Source of the DNA: Hyphomicrobiales bacterium
Lineage (GTDB): Bacteria; Pseudomonadota; Alphaproteobacteria; Rhizobiales; Rhizobiaceae
Assembly: GCA_900470285.1 (NCBI GenBank)
Contig: UCAG01000008.1
Coordinates: 62,001 to 126,000, forward strand
Reading direction: 5' to 3'
DNA length: 64,000 nt
This document shows positions 53,433 through 61,396 of the stretch, piece by piece. The notes beneath the pieces were generated by a model. That model did not search any database, was not told where the DNA came from, and was given only the letters and a program-made list of their open reading frames with translations. The position numbers and the translations under genes are program-made. Position 1 is the first letter of the stretch, and each line of letters begins with the position of its first letter.

Positions 53433-54281
53433 TTAAACTGCTTTAGCAATCTCGATATATTTTTCCTGCAGGCTGCGGGTAATTGCACCCGGCTTGCCGT
53501 CTGCAATGACTGTGCCTGCAATTTTCACAACAGGGGTCACAAAACCGGAAGCACTGGTCTGGAATGCTTCTTTCGCTTTGAAGGCTTCTTCAAGCGTAAA
53601 GCGGCGTTCTTCGATCTTCAGGCTCTGTTCTTCAGCAATCTTAAGCATGGCCAGACGTGTGCAGCCCGGCAGAATTGCATTGGAATTCGGGCGCACAATC
53701 AGTGAGCCTTCTGCGGTGATGATGAATGCACTGGAGGATGCGCCTTCAGTAATATAGCCGTCTTCCTGCATCCATGCGTCCTGACAACCATGCGCGGTTG
53801 CTTCCTGCTTGGCAAGTACCTGAGCCAGCAACATCACAGTTTTAATGTCGCGGCGCTGCCAGCGGATATCATCCACAACATGAATGGCAATACCGTTTTT
53901 CTGGGCAGCAGACGCAGTCAGGTTTTTAACCTGCGTGTAAGCGACCAGCGATGGTGTCATATCTTTGCTGTAAACGAAGTCGCGGTCAGCGGCACCACGG
54001 GTGATCTGCATATAGACCACACCCTCGGTGAGGTTGTTGCGCTTGATCAGTTCGTTCTGCATGGCAATGATGTCTTCGTCGCTCATCGGCGCCGGAACAT
54101 CAATCATTTTCAGGGAACGGCCAAGGCGTGCCATATGGGCGTCATTATCAACGAGCTTGCCATTGATAACGGCACTGACTTCATAAATGCCGTCGCCAAA
54201 AACGAATCCGCGGTCGAATACCGAGATTTTGGCTTCTTCTTCAGGGACATAGGCACCGTTTACATATACAATTCGGCTCAC
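53433..54281 (-). CDS. dat: D-amino acid aminotransferase (fold-type IV PLP enzyme)
   Basis: 282 residues, the length of D-alanine aminotransferase. The PLP lysine is K147 in RRDIKTVM; the pyridine-N Glu is in ITEGASSSAF; the opening NGAYVPEEEAKISVFDRGFVFGDGIYE is typical of Dat. D-Ala transaminase moves the amino group between D-Ala or other D-amino acids and 2-oxoglutarate to make D-Glu for the cell wall. A branched-chain aminotransferase is less likely because it is longer. It neighbours a DmpA-like peptidase and a polar amino acid transporter. Confidence 0.9.
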   Translation of the reverse strand: MSRIVYVNGAYVPEEEAKISVFDRGFVFGDGIYEVSAVINGKLVDNDAHMARLGRSLKMIDVPAPMSDEDIIAMQNELIKRNNLTEGVVYMQITRGAADRDFVYSKDMTPSLVAYTQVKNLTASAAQKNGIAIHVVDDIRWQRRDIKTVMLLAQVLAKQEATAHGCQDAWMQEDGYITEGASSSAFIITAEGSLIVRPNSNAILPGCTRLAMLKIAEEQSLKIEERRFTLEEAFKAKEAFQTSASGFVTPVVKIAGTVIADGKPGAITRSLQEKYIEIAKAV

Positions 54282-54788
54282 AACGCATTCCTTGGCATTA
54301 AAATTTTATGGGAATCTGCTGAAACTGAAGCTATGAAAAAAAATCCGGCAGAGCCAATGCTTTGTTTTTTGATTGTTATGCAAGATTTGCATATTCTGCA
54401 GGATGAATGTTCTGTCTGTGATAATGCGACATAAAATGCCGGAAAAGCGTGTTTCAGGTCGCAAAATGAGCAATAACTTTTAATAGCGGTCAGGCCATAA
54501 CCACGGGTTATCGGCACCGCTATTTTTTATGCTCTCGCTGGCACGGCCAGTTTGCCTAAGCTGATGAGCATAAGAGGAACTATGCCGGTTACAGGCTGTC
54601 AATCTGTCCGGTTTATAAAAATGTATGACGGGCTTTGTTTTATAACAATAAAAACAAAAACAACCCGGACGGCATAAGGCGTCGGTCTGCAATCAGATAA
54701 AAGAACGCTGTGATCCGTCGAAATATTCTGTGCCGGTTGTGCAATGTTGCGGACAGGCATGGAGAATATGTAAGGGGAGAAACTGCGG
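54282..54788. other. Intergenic region with an orphan hairpin
   Basis: 507 bp between dat and the amino acid transporter; no gene is supported on either strand. It holds the terminator-like hairpin at 54482-54528. Confidence 0.55.
54482..54528 (+). terminator. Orphan terminator-like hairpin
   Basis: An outer 9-bp stem AATAGCGGT / ACCGCTATT (54482-54490 with 54516-54524), an inner ATAACC/GGTTAT stem (54497-54502 with 54506-54511), then six T. No plus-strand gene ends before it, so it may end a small RNA or sit in the leader of the transporter operon. Confidence 0.55.
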
Positions 54789-55550
54789 GTGAAAACCAGT
54801 CAGAAAACGGTTATCCGGCTTGAAAAACTACAAAAGCATTATGGCGCGCATATTGTTCTCAAAGAGATCGATCTGACTGTGACCTCCGGTGAGGTGCTGG
54901 CGATTATCGGGCCATCCGGTTCGGGCAAAAGCACATTGCTGCGCTGCATCAATTATATTGAGCCGCCGGATGCGGGCATTGTCACGGTTGGTGATGTGAC
55001 CCTGCAGGCCGAGAAAAAAGCCTCTGCCAAACAGCTGCATGATCTGCGCCATTCGATCGGCATGGTGTTTCAGTCGTTTAATCTGTTCCCGCATATGAGC
55101 GTGTTGCGCAATGTCAGTCTGGCTCAGGAGCGTGTGCTTGGCCGCTCTAAAAAAGATGCCGATGAGCGCTCGATGGATCTGCTGGAGAAAGTCGGTCTTG
55201 CCGACAAAGCGCAGCAATATCCGATGCGTTGTTCCGGTGGCCAGCAGCAGCGTATTGCCATCGCCCGCGCTCTGGCTCTGGATCCGAAAGTGATGCTGTT
55301 TGACGAACCGACCTCGGCGCTTGATCCCGAACTGGGGCTGGAAGTGCTGAGCGTAATGCGCAAACTGGCTGACAGCGGTATGACTATGATTGTTGTGACG
55401 CATGAGATGGGCTTTGCCGAGAATGTCTCTGACACCGTGATGGTAATGGCCGACGGCAATGTGATTGAAAGCGGGCCCAGCCGCGAAGTGATGCGCAATC
55501 CGCAGACGGAGCGGGCGCAGCGTTTCCTCAAAGCGGTGAATGAGCGTTAA
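54789..55550 (+). CDS. Polar amino acid ABC transporter ATP-binding protein
   Basis: 253 residues. Walker A GPSGSGKST, Q-loop MVFQSFNLFPHM, signature CSGGQQQR (Cys where most have Leu), Walker B VMLFDEPTSALD and H-loop THEMGFAENVSD fit the GlnQ/HisP group. The start is GTG 54789 (MKTSQKTVIRLEKLQKHYG) with AGGGGAG about 11 nt upstream. The stop codon directly abuts the ATG of the first permease. Confidence 0.94.
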   Translation: MKTSQKTVIRLEKLQKHYGAHIVLKEIDLTVTSGEVLAIIGPSGSGKSTLLRCINYIEPPDAGIVTVGDVTLQAEKKASAKQLHDLRHSIGMVFQSFNLFPHMSVLRNVSLAQERVLGRSKKDADERSMDLLEKVGLADKAQQYPMRCSGGQQQRIAIARALALDPKVMLFDEPTSALDPELGLEVLSVMRKLADSGMTMIVVTHEMGFAENVSDTVMVMADGNVIESGPSREVMRNPQTERAQRFLKAVNER

Positions 55551-56192
55551 ATGCTGGCAGATTTCTCTTATATTATTCGCGGATTGCCCTGGACTGTTGC
55601 GCTCACAGTTTCAGCTCTGGCTGTCGGTACGATACTCGGGCTGATCCTGATGCTGATGCGGCGTTCCAAGTTCTGGCCGCTGCGCCTGCTGGCAACCGTC
55701 TATATCAATCTGGTGCGCGGCATCCCGCCACTGGTATGGCTGTTTGTGATCTTTTTCGGTCTTGGCACCGGCTATATTACCATTAATCCGTTTATGGCGG
55801 CGCTGACCGGTTTTGGCATGATTGCCGGAGCCAATATGGCAGAGATTTTTCGCGGCGGTATGATGGCTGTCCATCACGGGCAGTTTGAAGCTGCAGAAGC
55901 TCTCAATCTCAGCCGTTATCATGCTTTCAAGGATGTGGTGGCACCGCAGATGCTGCGCGTATCGCTGCCTTCTGCCGCCAGCTATGCGATCGGCCTGCTC
56001 AAAGACAGTGCGATTGCCTCAGCCATTGGCGTGACAGAACTGGCCTATCAGGGCAGTCAGCTGTCACAGATGACCTTCCGCGGCCTTGAGGTGTTTGCCG
56101 TGGTGGCTTTGCTTTACATTCTTCTCAGCCTGCCGGTTGCATGGCTGTCACGGACTGCGGATATCTATCTGCGGGCAAAGGTGGCGCGATGA
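55551..56192 (+). CDS. Polar amino acid ABC transporter permease
   Basis: 213 residues with about five membrane helices. GLPWTVALTVSALAVGTILGLILMLMRRS and the EAA loop HGQFEAAEALNLSRYHAFKDVVAPQMLRVSLPS are of the HisM/GlnP type. The start abuts the ATPase stop and the end overlaps the next permease by 4 nt, so the proteins should be made together. Confidence 0.93.
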   Translation: MLADFSYIIRGLPWTVALTVSALAVGTILGLILMLMRRSKFWPLRLLATVYINLVRGIPPLVWLFVIFFGLGTGYITINPFMAALTGFGMIAGANMAEIFRGGMMAVHHGQFEAAEALNLSRYHAFKDVVAPQMLRVSLPSAASYAIGLLKDSAIASAIGVTELAYQGSQLSQMTFRGLEVFAVVALLYILLSLPVAWLSRTADIYLRAKVAR

Positions 56193-56851
56193 TTGATTTT
56201 CCGATTGATGATGTCATTTCATGGATGCCGGAATTGCTCGATGGTCTGGCTCTGAGTGTCAAAGTCACACTGGCCAGCCTAGCGATTGGCATTCCTTTCG
56301 GCTTGCTACTGGCACTGGGTGTGCAGGCAAAGTCAAAATTCACGCGCGGTCTGTGTCTGGTGATTGTCGAAATCGGGCGCGGTGCTCCGGCTCTGATCCT
56401 GCTGCAATTCATCTATTTCGGATTGCCGAGTGCCGGTATCACAATGACGTCGATTGTGGCGGCGATTGCGGCGTTGAGCTGGAATACCGGCGCCTATACA
56501 AGCGAGATCATCCGCGCAGGGCTTGAATCCGTGCCTGCAGGGCAGAAAGAAGCGGTGATGGCGCTGAATATGAGCCGGATTGACGGTTTGCGCTATGTGA
56601 TCCTGCCGCAGGGATTGCGTGTGGCTGTACCTGCTTTGCTTGGTTTTTCGATCCTGATTTTTCAGGCAACATCTCTGTGTTTCACCATTGCCATGCCGGA
56701 ACTGATCAGCCGTGCCTATGAAATCGGCTCGACAACCTTCCTGTATTTTCCGGCTCTGCTGGCGGCAGGTATTCTTTATGCAATGATCTGTATTCCGGCA
56801 TCTATGCTGGTAAGCTGGGTTGAAAAACGTGCGGGACGTTTCTCCCGTTAA
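56189..56851 (+). CDS. Polar amino acid ABC transporter permease
   Basis: 220 residues, HisQ/GlnP type: MPELLDGLALSVKVTLASLAIGIPFGLLLALG and the EAA loop AGQKEAVMALNMSRIDGLRYVILPQGLRVAVP. ATG 56189 overlaps the TGA of the first permease (ATGA); an upstream in-frame start at 56141 adds 16 residues inside the previous gene and is unlikely. It forms the membrane heterodimer with the preceding subunit. Confidence 0.93.
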   Translation: MIDFPIDDVISWMPELLDGLALSVKVTLASLAIGIPFGLLLALGVQAKSKFTRGLCLVIVEIGRGAPALILLQFIYFGLPSAGITMTSIVAAIAALSWNTGAYTSEIIRAGLESVPAGQKEAVMALNMSRIDGLRYVILPQGLRVAVPALLGFSILIFQATSLCFTIAMPELISRAYEIGSTTFLYFPALLAAGILYAMICIPASMLVSWVEKRAGRFSR

Positions 56852-56887
56852 AAATAAATAATAACATAAACAATATGGGGTAGTGAT

Positions 56888-57727
56888 ATGAAATTAATGG
56901 GAAAAATGATTGTCGCAGCATCAGTTCTTGCCAGTGCGACAGCATTAGCTGCAGTGCAGGCCAATGCACAGAGCTGCACACCGAAAAACAGTTTTAAAAC
57001 TGTTGAAGAGGGTGTGTTGACCATCGCTGTAACCACTTATGCGCCTTATTCCTATCTCTCACCGGAAGGCGAAGCCAAAGGTGTTGACGGCGATATTGCC
57101 AATAAGATCGCCGAGATGGAATGCCTGAAGGTTAAGGCCGTTGCCGTGGATACCGCTGCCGGTATTCAATATGTGTTGTCTGGCAAGGCCGATATCACCA
57201 CCGGCGACTGGTATCGTACGGCAGAACGCGCCAAGGTGATGAACCTTTCATGGCCGCTCTATAATGACCAGATGGGGATTTATACCAAGGAAGGTTTTGA
57301 AGAGGTCAAGGATATTGAGGGCAAAAGCGTCGGCACCGTGCAGGGTTATCTCTGGGTTGCTGATTTGAAGAAGCTGCTTGGCAGCAATCTCAAACTCTAT
57401 CCGAATTCCGTGAGTATGCAGCAGGATCTGGCTGCCGGACGTATTGCTGTTGGTATTGATGGTTATTCTACCGGTGTTGTCGCCAAGAAAGCCGGAGCCA
57501 TGCCGGATATTGAAGTGAAGGTTGCCAAGAGCGATGATCGTGTGAAAGCGACCACCGAAGCTGGACAGGGCAGCTTCCCTTATTCCAAGAAGAATCCGGA
57601 ACTTGGTGCAGCACTTGATGCCGATATCAAGGCACTGCATGAGGATGGTACAATCAAATCTATCCTCACCGCCAATGGTATGGAAGCTTCAGCCGGTGAT
57701 GTCGGTGAGCCGCGTTTGATTGATTAA
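56888..57727 (+). CDS. Amino acid ABC transporter substrate-binding protein
   Basis: 279 residues, family 3 solute-binding protein. The signal peptide ends near VQANA-Q (about residue 27). VLTIAVTTYAPYSYLSPEGEAKGVDGDIANKIAEM is the usual ligand-pocket start, and VSMQQDLAAGRIAVGIDG the hinge region. The Arg that commonly binds the amino acid alpha-carboxylate is probably R75 or R78 (YRTAERAKV), which I did not verify. It is the last gene of the four-gene operon after a 36-nt gap. The specific amino acid is unknown. Confidence 0.92.
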   Translation: MKLMGKMIVAASVLASATALAAVQANAQSCTPKNSFKTVEEGVLTIAVTTYAPYSYLSPEGEAKGVDGDIANKIAEMECLKVKAVAVDTAAGIQYVLSGKADITTGDWYRTAERAKVMNLSWPLYNDQMGIYTKEGFEEVKDIEGKSVGTVQGYLWVADLKKLLGSNLKLYPNSVSMQQDLAAGRIAVGIDGYSTGVVAKKAGAMPDIEVKVAKSDDRVKATTEAGQGSFPYSKKNPELGAALDADIKALHEDGTIKSILTANGMEASAGDVGEPRLID

Positions 57728-57786
57728 AAATAATGTTGAGACCGGATGATTAAAAACCCGGTCTCTCTTTTGCAGAAAGAAAACTC

Positions 57787-58923
57787 ATGGCGCTGGATCA
57801 TTATTATACGCTCGGTCGTTCAGGTCTGCGGGTCAGCCGGATGGCGCTCGGCACCATGACTTTCGGCAATGCAGCTATTCGCGGGATCAGCGGCAGCTGG
57901 GGCAGTGCTGATGAGATATCAGGCGCGATATTTGATCATTACACGGATATGGGCGGCAATTTTATTGATACCGCCAATTCCTATGGTGCGGGTGCCAGTG
58001 AAAGCCTGATCGGGCAGTTTATGCGCGAGAAGGGTAATCGTGAACGGCTGGTGCTGACGACGAAATACAGCAATAGTCTCGAACCCGGTAATCCCAATGC
58101 AGGTGGCAACAGCCGTAAGGCCATGATGCGAGCGGTCGAAGATTCTCTGCGCCGTTTGGGAACGGATTATATCGACCTTTATATGGTACATACATGGGAC
58201 CGGATAACGCCAGCGGAAGAGGTGGTGCGCACGCTGGATGATCTGGTGCGGGCAGGAAAGATCCGTTACGGCGGATTGTCGGATGTACCAGCATGGTATG
58301 CTGCACGGGCACAAACATGGGCGGAATGCCATGCACTGACGCCGCTGATCGGTCTGCAATTGCCATATTCACTTGCCGAGCGGAATATTGAACAGGAGTT
58401 TGTGCCGCTGGCGCAGAATATGGGCTTGGGCATCACTGTCTGGAGCCCGTTATCCATGGGGCTGCTTTCAGGGAAATACCGCGTTGAGGGGGATCACTGG
58501 GCAGGAGAAGGCCGCCTGACCACAGATGCATCCGGCAAAGGCATGGGGCTGTTTACGGCGCGCAATCACGCCATTCTCTTGGCCTTGCAGGATGTGGCAG
58601 CAGAGCTTGAGCGTCCGATGGCGCAGGTGGCTTTGAGCTGGGTATTGAACCGCCCGTCTGTTGCATCGCTGATTATCGGTGCGAGTAAATTGGCGCAGTT
58701 GCAGGATAATATTGCGGCCTTTGAACTGCAGATACCTGCGGAACTGAGCGCAAGACTGGATGCCGCAAGTGCTCTGCCTTCACCGCAGCCTTATGCTTTA
58801 TTTGATGCGGATTATCAGGCGGGGGTACTGAATACCGGTACATCGGTTGGCGATAAGCCGGCCTCTTATGCACCGCCGCAATGGATGCCGAAGGTGGATG
58901 ATTTCACCTATGGCAAAGGCTGA
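57787..58923 (+). CDS. Aldo/keto reductase
   Basis: 378 residues. The catalytic tetrad is D61 and Y66 (FIDTANSYG), K93 (TTKYS) and H135 (MVHTWD). RLGTDYIDLYMVH and WVLNRPSVASLIIGASKLAQLQDN give the NADP-site part. It belongs to the Tas/YghZ-like long AKR group. It follows the transporter operon by about 60 nt on the same strand and may be transcribed with it. A weak hairpin (AGCGG...CCGCT near 58940) follows. Confidence 0.9.
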   Translation: MALDHYYTLGRSGLRVSRMALGTMTFGNAAIRGISGSWGSADEISGAIFDHYTDMGGNFIDTANSYGAGASESLIGQFMREKGNRERLVLTTKYSNSLEPGNPNAGGNSRKAMMRAVEDSLRRLGTDYIDLYMVHTWDRITPAEEVVRTLDDLVRAGKIRYGGLSDVPAWYAARAQTWAECHALTPLIGLQLPYSLAERNIEQEFVPLAQNMGLGITVWSPLSMGLLSGKYRVEGDHWAGEGRLTTDASGKGMGLFTARNHAILLALQDVAAELERPMAQVALSWVLNRPSVASLIIGASKLAQLQDNIAAFELQIPAELSARLDAASALPSPQPYALFDADYQAGVLNTGTSVGDKPASYAPPQWMPKVDDFTYGKG

Positions 58924-58970
58924 TTTTTATTATACGGAGAGCGGTATATAATGCCGCTTTCATTAAATTT

Positions 58971-58984
58971 ATATCTTAAGATAT
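58971..58984. promoter_or_regulatory. 14-bp perfect palindrome ATATCTTAAGATAT
   Basis: Fully symmetric with no spacer in the AT-rich gap between the aldo/keto reductase and the kdp genes. It may be a regulator site for kdp or only an AT-rich coincidence. Confidence 0.35.
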
Positions 58985-59107
58985 TTAAATAAATCTATGA
59001 ATTATCATAGTTAATTATGTTTCATTTTCTTGGCGTTATGCGCAAAGCAACAGCGTTTTATATATGAGATTTTTATATCTCTCCTTCTTTCCCTCTCTCG
59101 AACCACT

Positions 59108-59230
59108 ATGCGTTTTTGCGCCATAGTTCCGCCTGATTTCGGCTTGTCGCGCTTCGCGTTGTTGCCGGGAGCAGCTGCTGCACTTGCACCGGCTGAAATT
59201 CAGGAGTTCGAAAAATGGATGTCATCATGA
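59108..59230 (+). CDS. Possible 40-codon leader ORF of the kdp operon
   Basis: A frame starting MRFCAIVPPDFGLSRF and ending EIQEFEKWMSS. No ribosome site precedes ATG 59108, but codon use is normal and the end overlaps the start of the next small gene by 16 nt, which would allow translational coupling. I do not recognise it; it may only be an open stretch. Confidence 0.3.
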   Translation: MRFCAIVPPDFGLSRFALLPGAAAALAPAEIQEFEKWMSS

Positions 59231-59295
59231 TTGCCGCAGGCGCCGGATTTATCGGCTTGTCCTATTTCTACGCCCTTGTTTGCGACCGGCTGTGA
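59215..59295 (+). CDS. 26-residue single-helix membrane protein upstream of kdpF
   Basis: MDVIMIAAGAGF followed by IGLSYFYALVCDRL: one membrane helix with a short polar end (CDRL). AGGAG at 59202-59206, 8 nt before ATG 59215, is a strong ribosome site, and kdpF follows after 9 nt with its own site. Similar tiny frames ending in C-(D/E)-R-L/V before kdpF occur in other bacteria as I recall, usually left unannotated. It is probably a true member of the kdp operon, perhaps a small subunit or stabiliser like KdpF. Confidence 0.68.
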   Translation: MDVIMIAAGAGFIGLSYFYALVCDRL

Positions 59296-59304
59296 GGACG
59301 CGCC

Positions 59305-59394
59305 ATGTGGTTTGATTATGTTCTCGGCGGCTCGGTTGCCGCATTGCTCAGCCTCTATCTGCTTTACGCACTGGCACGACCTGAGCGCTTCTAA
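59305..59394 (+). CDS. kdpF: Potassium-transporting ATPase small subunit KdpF
   Basis: 29 residues: [15 protein letters not shown] then [14 protein letters not shown], one membrane helix with the typical KdpF ending Leu-x-Arg-Pro-Glu-(K/R)-F. GAGGA lies 6 nt before ATG 59305. KdpF stabilises the KdpABC complex by binding KdpA. It sits 35 nt before kdpA, the canonical position. Confidence 0.93.
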   Translation: MWFDYVLGGSVAALLSLYLLYALARPERF

Positions 59395-59429
59395 CCCCAT
59401 ATTGTCATGAAAGCGGAAAGTATCTTCCA

Positions 59430-61127
59430 ATGACTTTCAACGGAATATTGCAGATTGCGATCCTGTTCGGGCTCACAATTCTGCTGGTGAAACCGGTCGG
59501 TGGTTATCTGACCCGCGTGTTCACCGGTGAACGAACCTTCCTTTCGCCGGTGATTGCACCGGTTGAGCGCGGCCTCTACAGACTGGCCGGAACCCATGAA
59601 AAAGAAGAGCAACACTGGACAGTCTATGCGGCATCGCTGCTGATGTTCAGCATTGCCGGTTTTGTGGTGCTCTATCTGTTGCAGCGCCTGCAAGGTGCAT
59701 TACCTTATAATCCTGCGGGTATGCAGGCTGTGGAGCCGACATCTGCCTTTAATACGGCAATCAGCTTCATGACCAATACCAACTGGCAGGGTTATAGCGG
59801 TGAAAGCACGATGAGCTATTTCACCCAGATGGCCGGTATCACGGTGCAGAACTTTGTTTCTGCTGCGGTAGGGATTGCCGGTGCTATGGCAATTACCCGT
59901 GGTTTTGCCCGTTCTTCGAGCAATACAATTGGCAATTTCTGGGTAGATCTGACCCGCGCCACGCTCTATGTTCTGCTGCCTATCTGCATTATCGGCACGC
60001 TTGTACTGGTGTGGCAGGGTGTGCCGCAAAATCTCAATGCCTATACACTTGCGACCACACTTGAAGGTGCGCAGCAGACCATTGCACAAGGGCCTGTGGC
60101 CTCGCAGATGATAATCAAACATCTGGGTACTAATGGCGGCGGCTTCTTCAATGCCAACTCGGCGCACCCGTTTGAAAACCCGACTGCGCTGACAAACCTT
60201 ATCCATCTGCTGTCGATTTTCGTGATCTCTACCGCCATGACCAATGTCTTTGGCCGTATGGTTGGCAATCAGCGTCAGGGCTGGGTATTGTTCGCTGTCT
60301 TCGGTGTATTGGTGGTGCTGGGAACTTCGGTGCTCTATTGGGCCGAGGCCAGCGGTAATCCGCTGATGCAGGCTCTGGGCGCCGTTGGCGGTAATATGGA
60401 AGGCAAAGAAGCGCGCTTCGGCATTGCGCTGTCGGCGCTGTTCTCTGAGGTCACAACAGCGGCTTCCACAGGTGCGGTCAATAATATGCATGACAGCCTG
60501 ATGCCACTCGGTGGTCTGGTGCCGCTGTTTAATATGCAGATCCCAAATCTCGGCGGTATTGGTGCGGGTATCTACGGCATGTTGCTATTCTTCATTCTGG
60601 CGATCTTTATTGCCGGTTTGATGGTTGGTCGCACACCGGAATATCTGGGTAAGAAAATCGAGGCCAAAGAGGTCAAGATGAGCCTGCTGGCCACACTCGG
60701 ACCATCGCTTGCCATTCTCGGTTTTGCTGCACTGGCTGTGGTTTTGCCGCAAGGGCTGTCGAGCATTCAGGATGCAGGCCCGCACGGCTTTAGCGAAGTA
60801 CTCTACGCTTACTCATCCGGTGCCAACAATAACGGCAGTGCCTTTGCCGGTCTCAATGCCAATACGCCTTTCTACAATCTCACCATTGGTTTTGCGATGC
60901 TGATGGGGCGCTTTTTGCTGATTGTGCCGGTGCTGGCGATTGCCGGTTCATTGGCCGCCAAGAAAACCGTTCCTGCCTCTGCCGGTACATTGCCGACCAC
61001 TGGCCCGTTGTTCGTTGGTCTGGTCTTTGGTGTGACGATGATTGTTGGTGGTTTGACTTTCTTTCCGGCCTTGGCGCTGGGGCCGGTTGTCGAGCATTTC
61101 GCAATGCTCTCCGGTCAGCTGTTTTAA
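59430..61127 (+). CDS. kdpA: Potassium-transporting ATPase subunit KdpA
   Basis: 565 residues (557 in E. coli) with ten membrane helices. The four K+ selectivity-filter segments are visible: [46 protein letters not shown] and [15 protein letters not shown]. KdpA binds and translocates K+ and hands it to KdpB. ATG 59430 has GGAAAG about 10 nt upstream. A small membrane-protein gene, not kdpB, follows directly. Confidence 0.98.
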   Translation: MTFNGILQIAILFGLTILLVKPVGGYLTRVFTGERTFLSPVIAPVERGLYRLAGTHEKEEQHWTVYAASLLMFSIAGFVVLYLLQRLQGALPYNPAGMQAVEPTSAFNTAISFMTNTNWQGYSGESTMSYFTQMAGITVQNFVSAAVGIAGAMAITRGFARSSSNTIGNFWVDLTRATLYVLLPICIIGTLVLVWQGVPQNLNAYTLATTLEGAQQTIAQGPVASQMIIKHLGTNGGGFFNANSAHPFENPTALTNLIHLLSIFVISTAMTNVFGRMVGNQRQGWVLFAVFGVLVVLGTSVLYWAEASGNPLMQALGAVGGNMEGKEARFGIALSALFSEVTTAASTGAVNNMHDSLMPLGGLVPLFNMQIPNLGGIGAGIYGMLLFFILAIFIAGLMVGRTPEYLGKKIEAKEVKMSLLATLGPSLAILGFAALAVVLPQGLSSIQDAGPHGFSEVLYAYSSGANNNGSAFAGLNANTPFYNLTIGFAMLMGRFLLIVPVLAIAGSLAAKKTVPASAGTLPTTGPLFVGLVFGVTMIVGGLTFFPALALGPVVEHFAMLSGQLF

Positions 61128-61136
61128 AGGTGCGTG

Positions 61137-61310
61137 ATGGCGAAGAATTCTTTTCTGATGAAGCAATTATTTCGTTCCAACGCCGCGCAAAAACAAAATC
61201 CGCGCGGTGTGAAAAAGGAAGATTGCCCGAAACTCACCAGTATTATGCTGATCCTTGTGCTGGCGATGCTAGCCGGTGTTTTTCTCGTGAAGGCGCTGAC
61301 CAGAGTTTAA
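61137..61310 (+). CDS. 57-residue single-helix membrane protein between kdpA and kdpB
   Basis: MAKNSFLMKQLFRSNAAQKQ with a Lys/Arg-rich cytoplasmic tail of about 34 residues, then one membrane helix (TSIMLILVLAMLAGVFLV) and a short end KALTRV. AAGG at 61127-61130, 6 nt before ATG 61137, is a good ribosome site, and codon use matches the neighbours. KdpB starts 86 nt after the stop. Standard kdpFABC operons have no gene here. I do not recognise its family; the position suggests a regulator or accessory subunit of the Kdp pump. A 61-codon frame (61130-61315) overlapping it lacks a membrane segment and is rejected. Confidence 0.72.
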   Translation: MAKNSFLMKQLFRSNAAQKQNPRGVKKEDCPKLTSIMLILVLAMLAGVFLVKALTRV

Positions 61311-61396
61311 GTTAACACATTAACTTATCACTCTATTTCCATGAAATTTCTATGCAGTTCGAAAATAAACTGCATAAATTCAGACGGAGGGCTCTG

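Noticed and set aside
59407-59433. Eight-codon frame MKAESIFQ whose TGA overlaps the kdpA ATG
   Set aside because: No ribosome site and too short to judge; probably chance, though ATGA overlap would allow coupling.
61130-61315. 61-codon frame overlapping the 57-residue gene between kdpA and kdpB
   Set aside because: GTG start, no ribosome site, polar Cys/Arg-rich product; the other frame has a membrane helix and a ribosome site.
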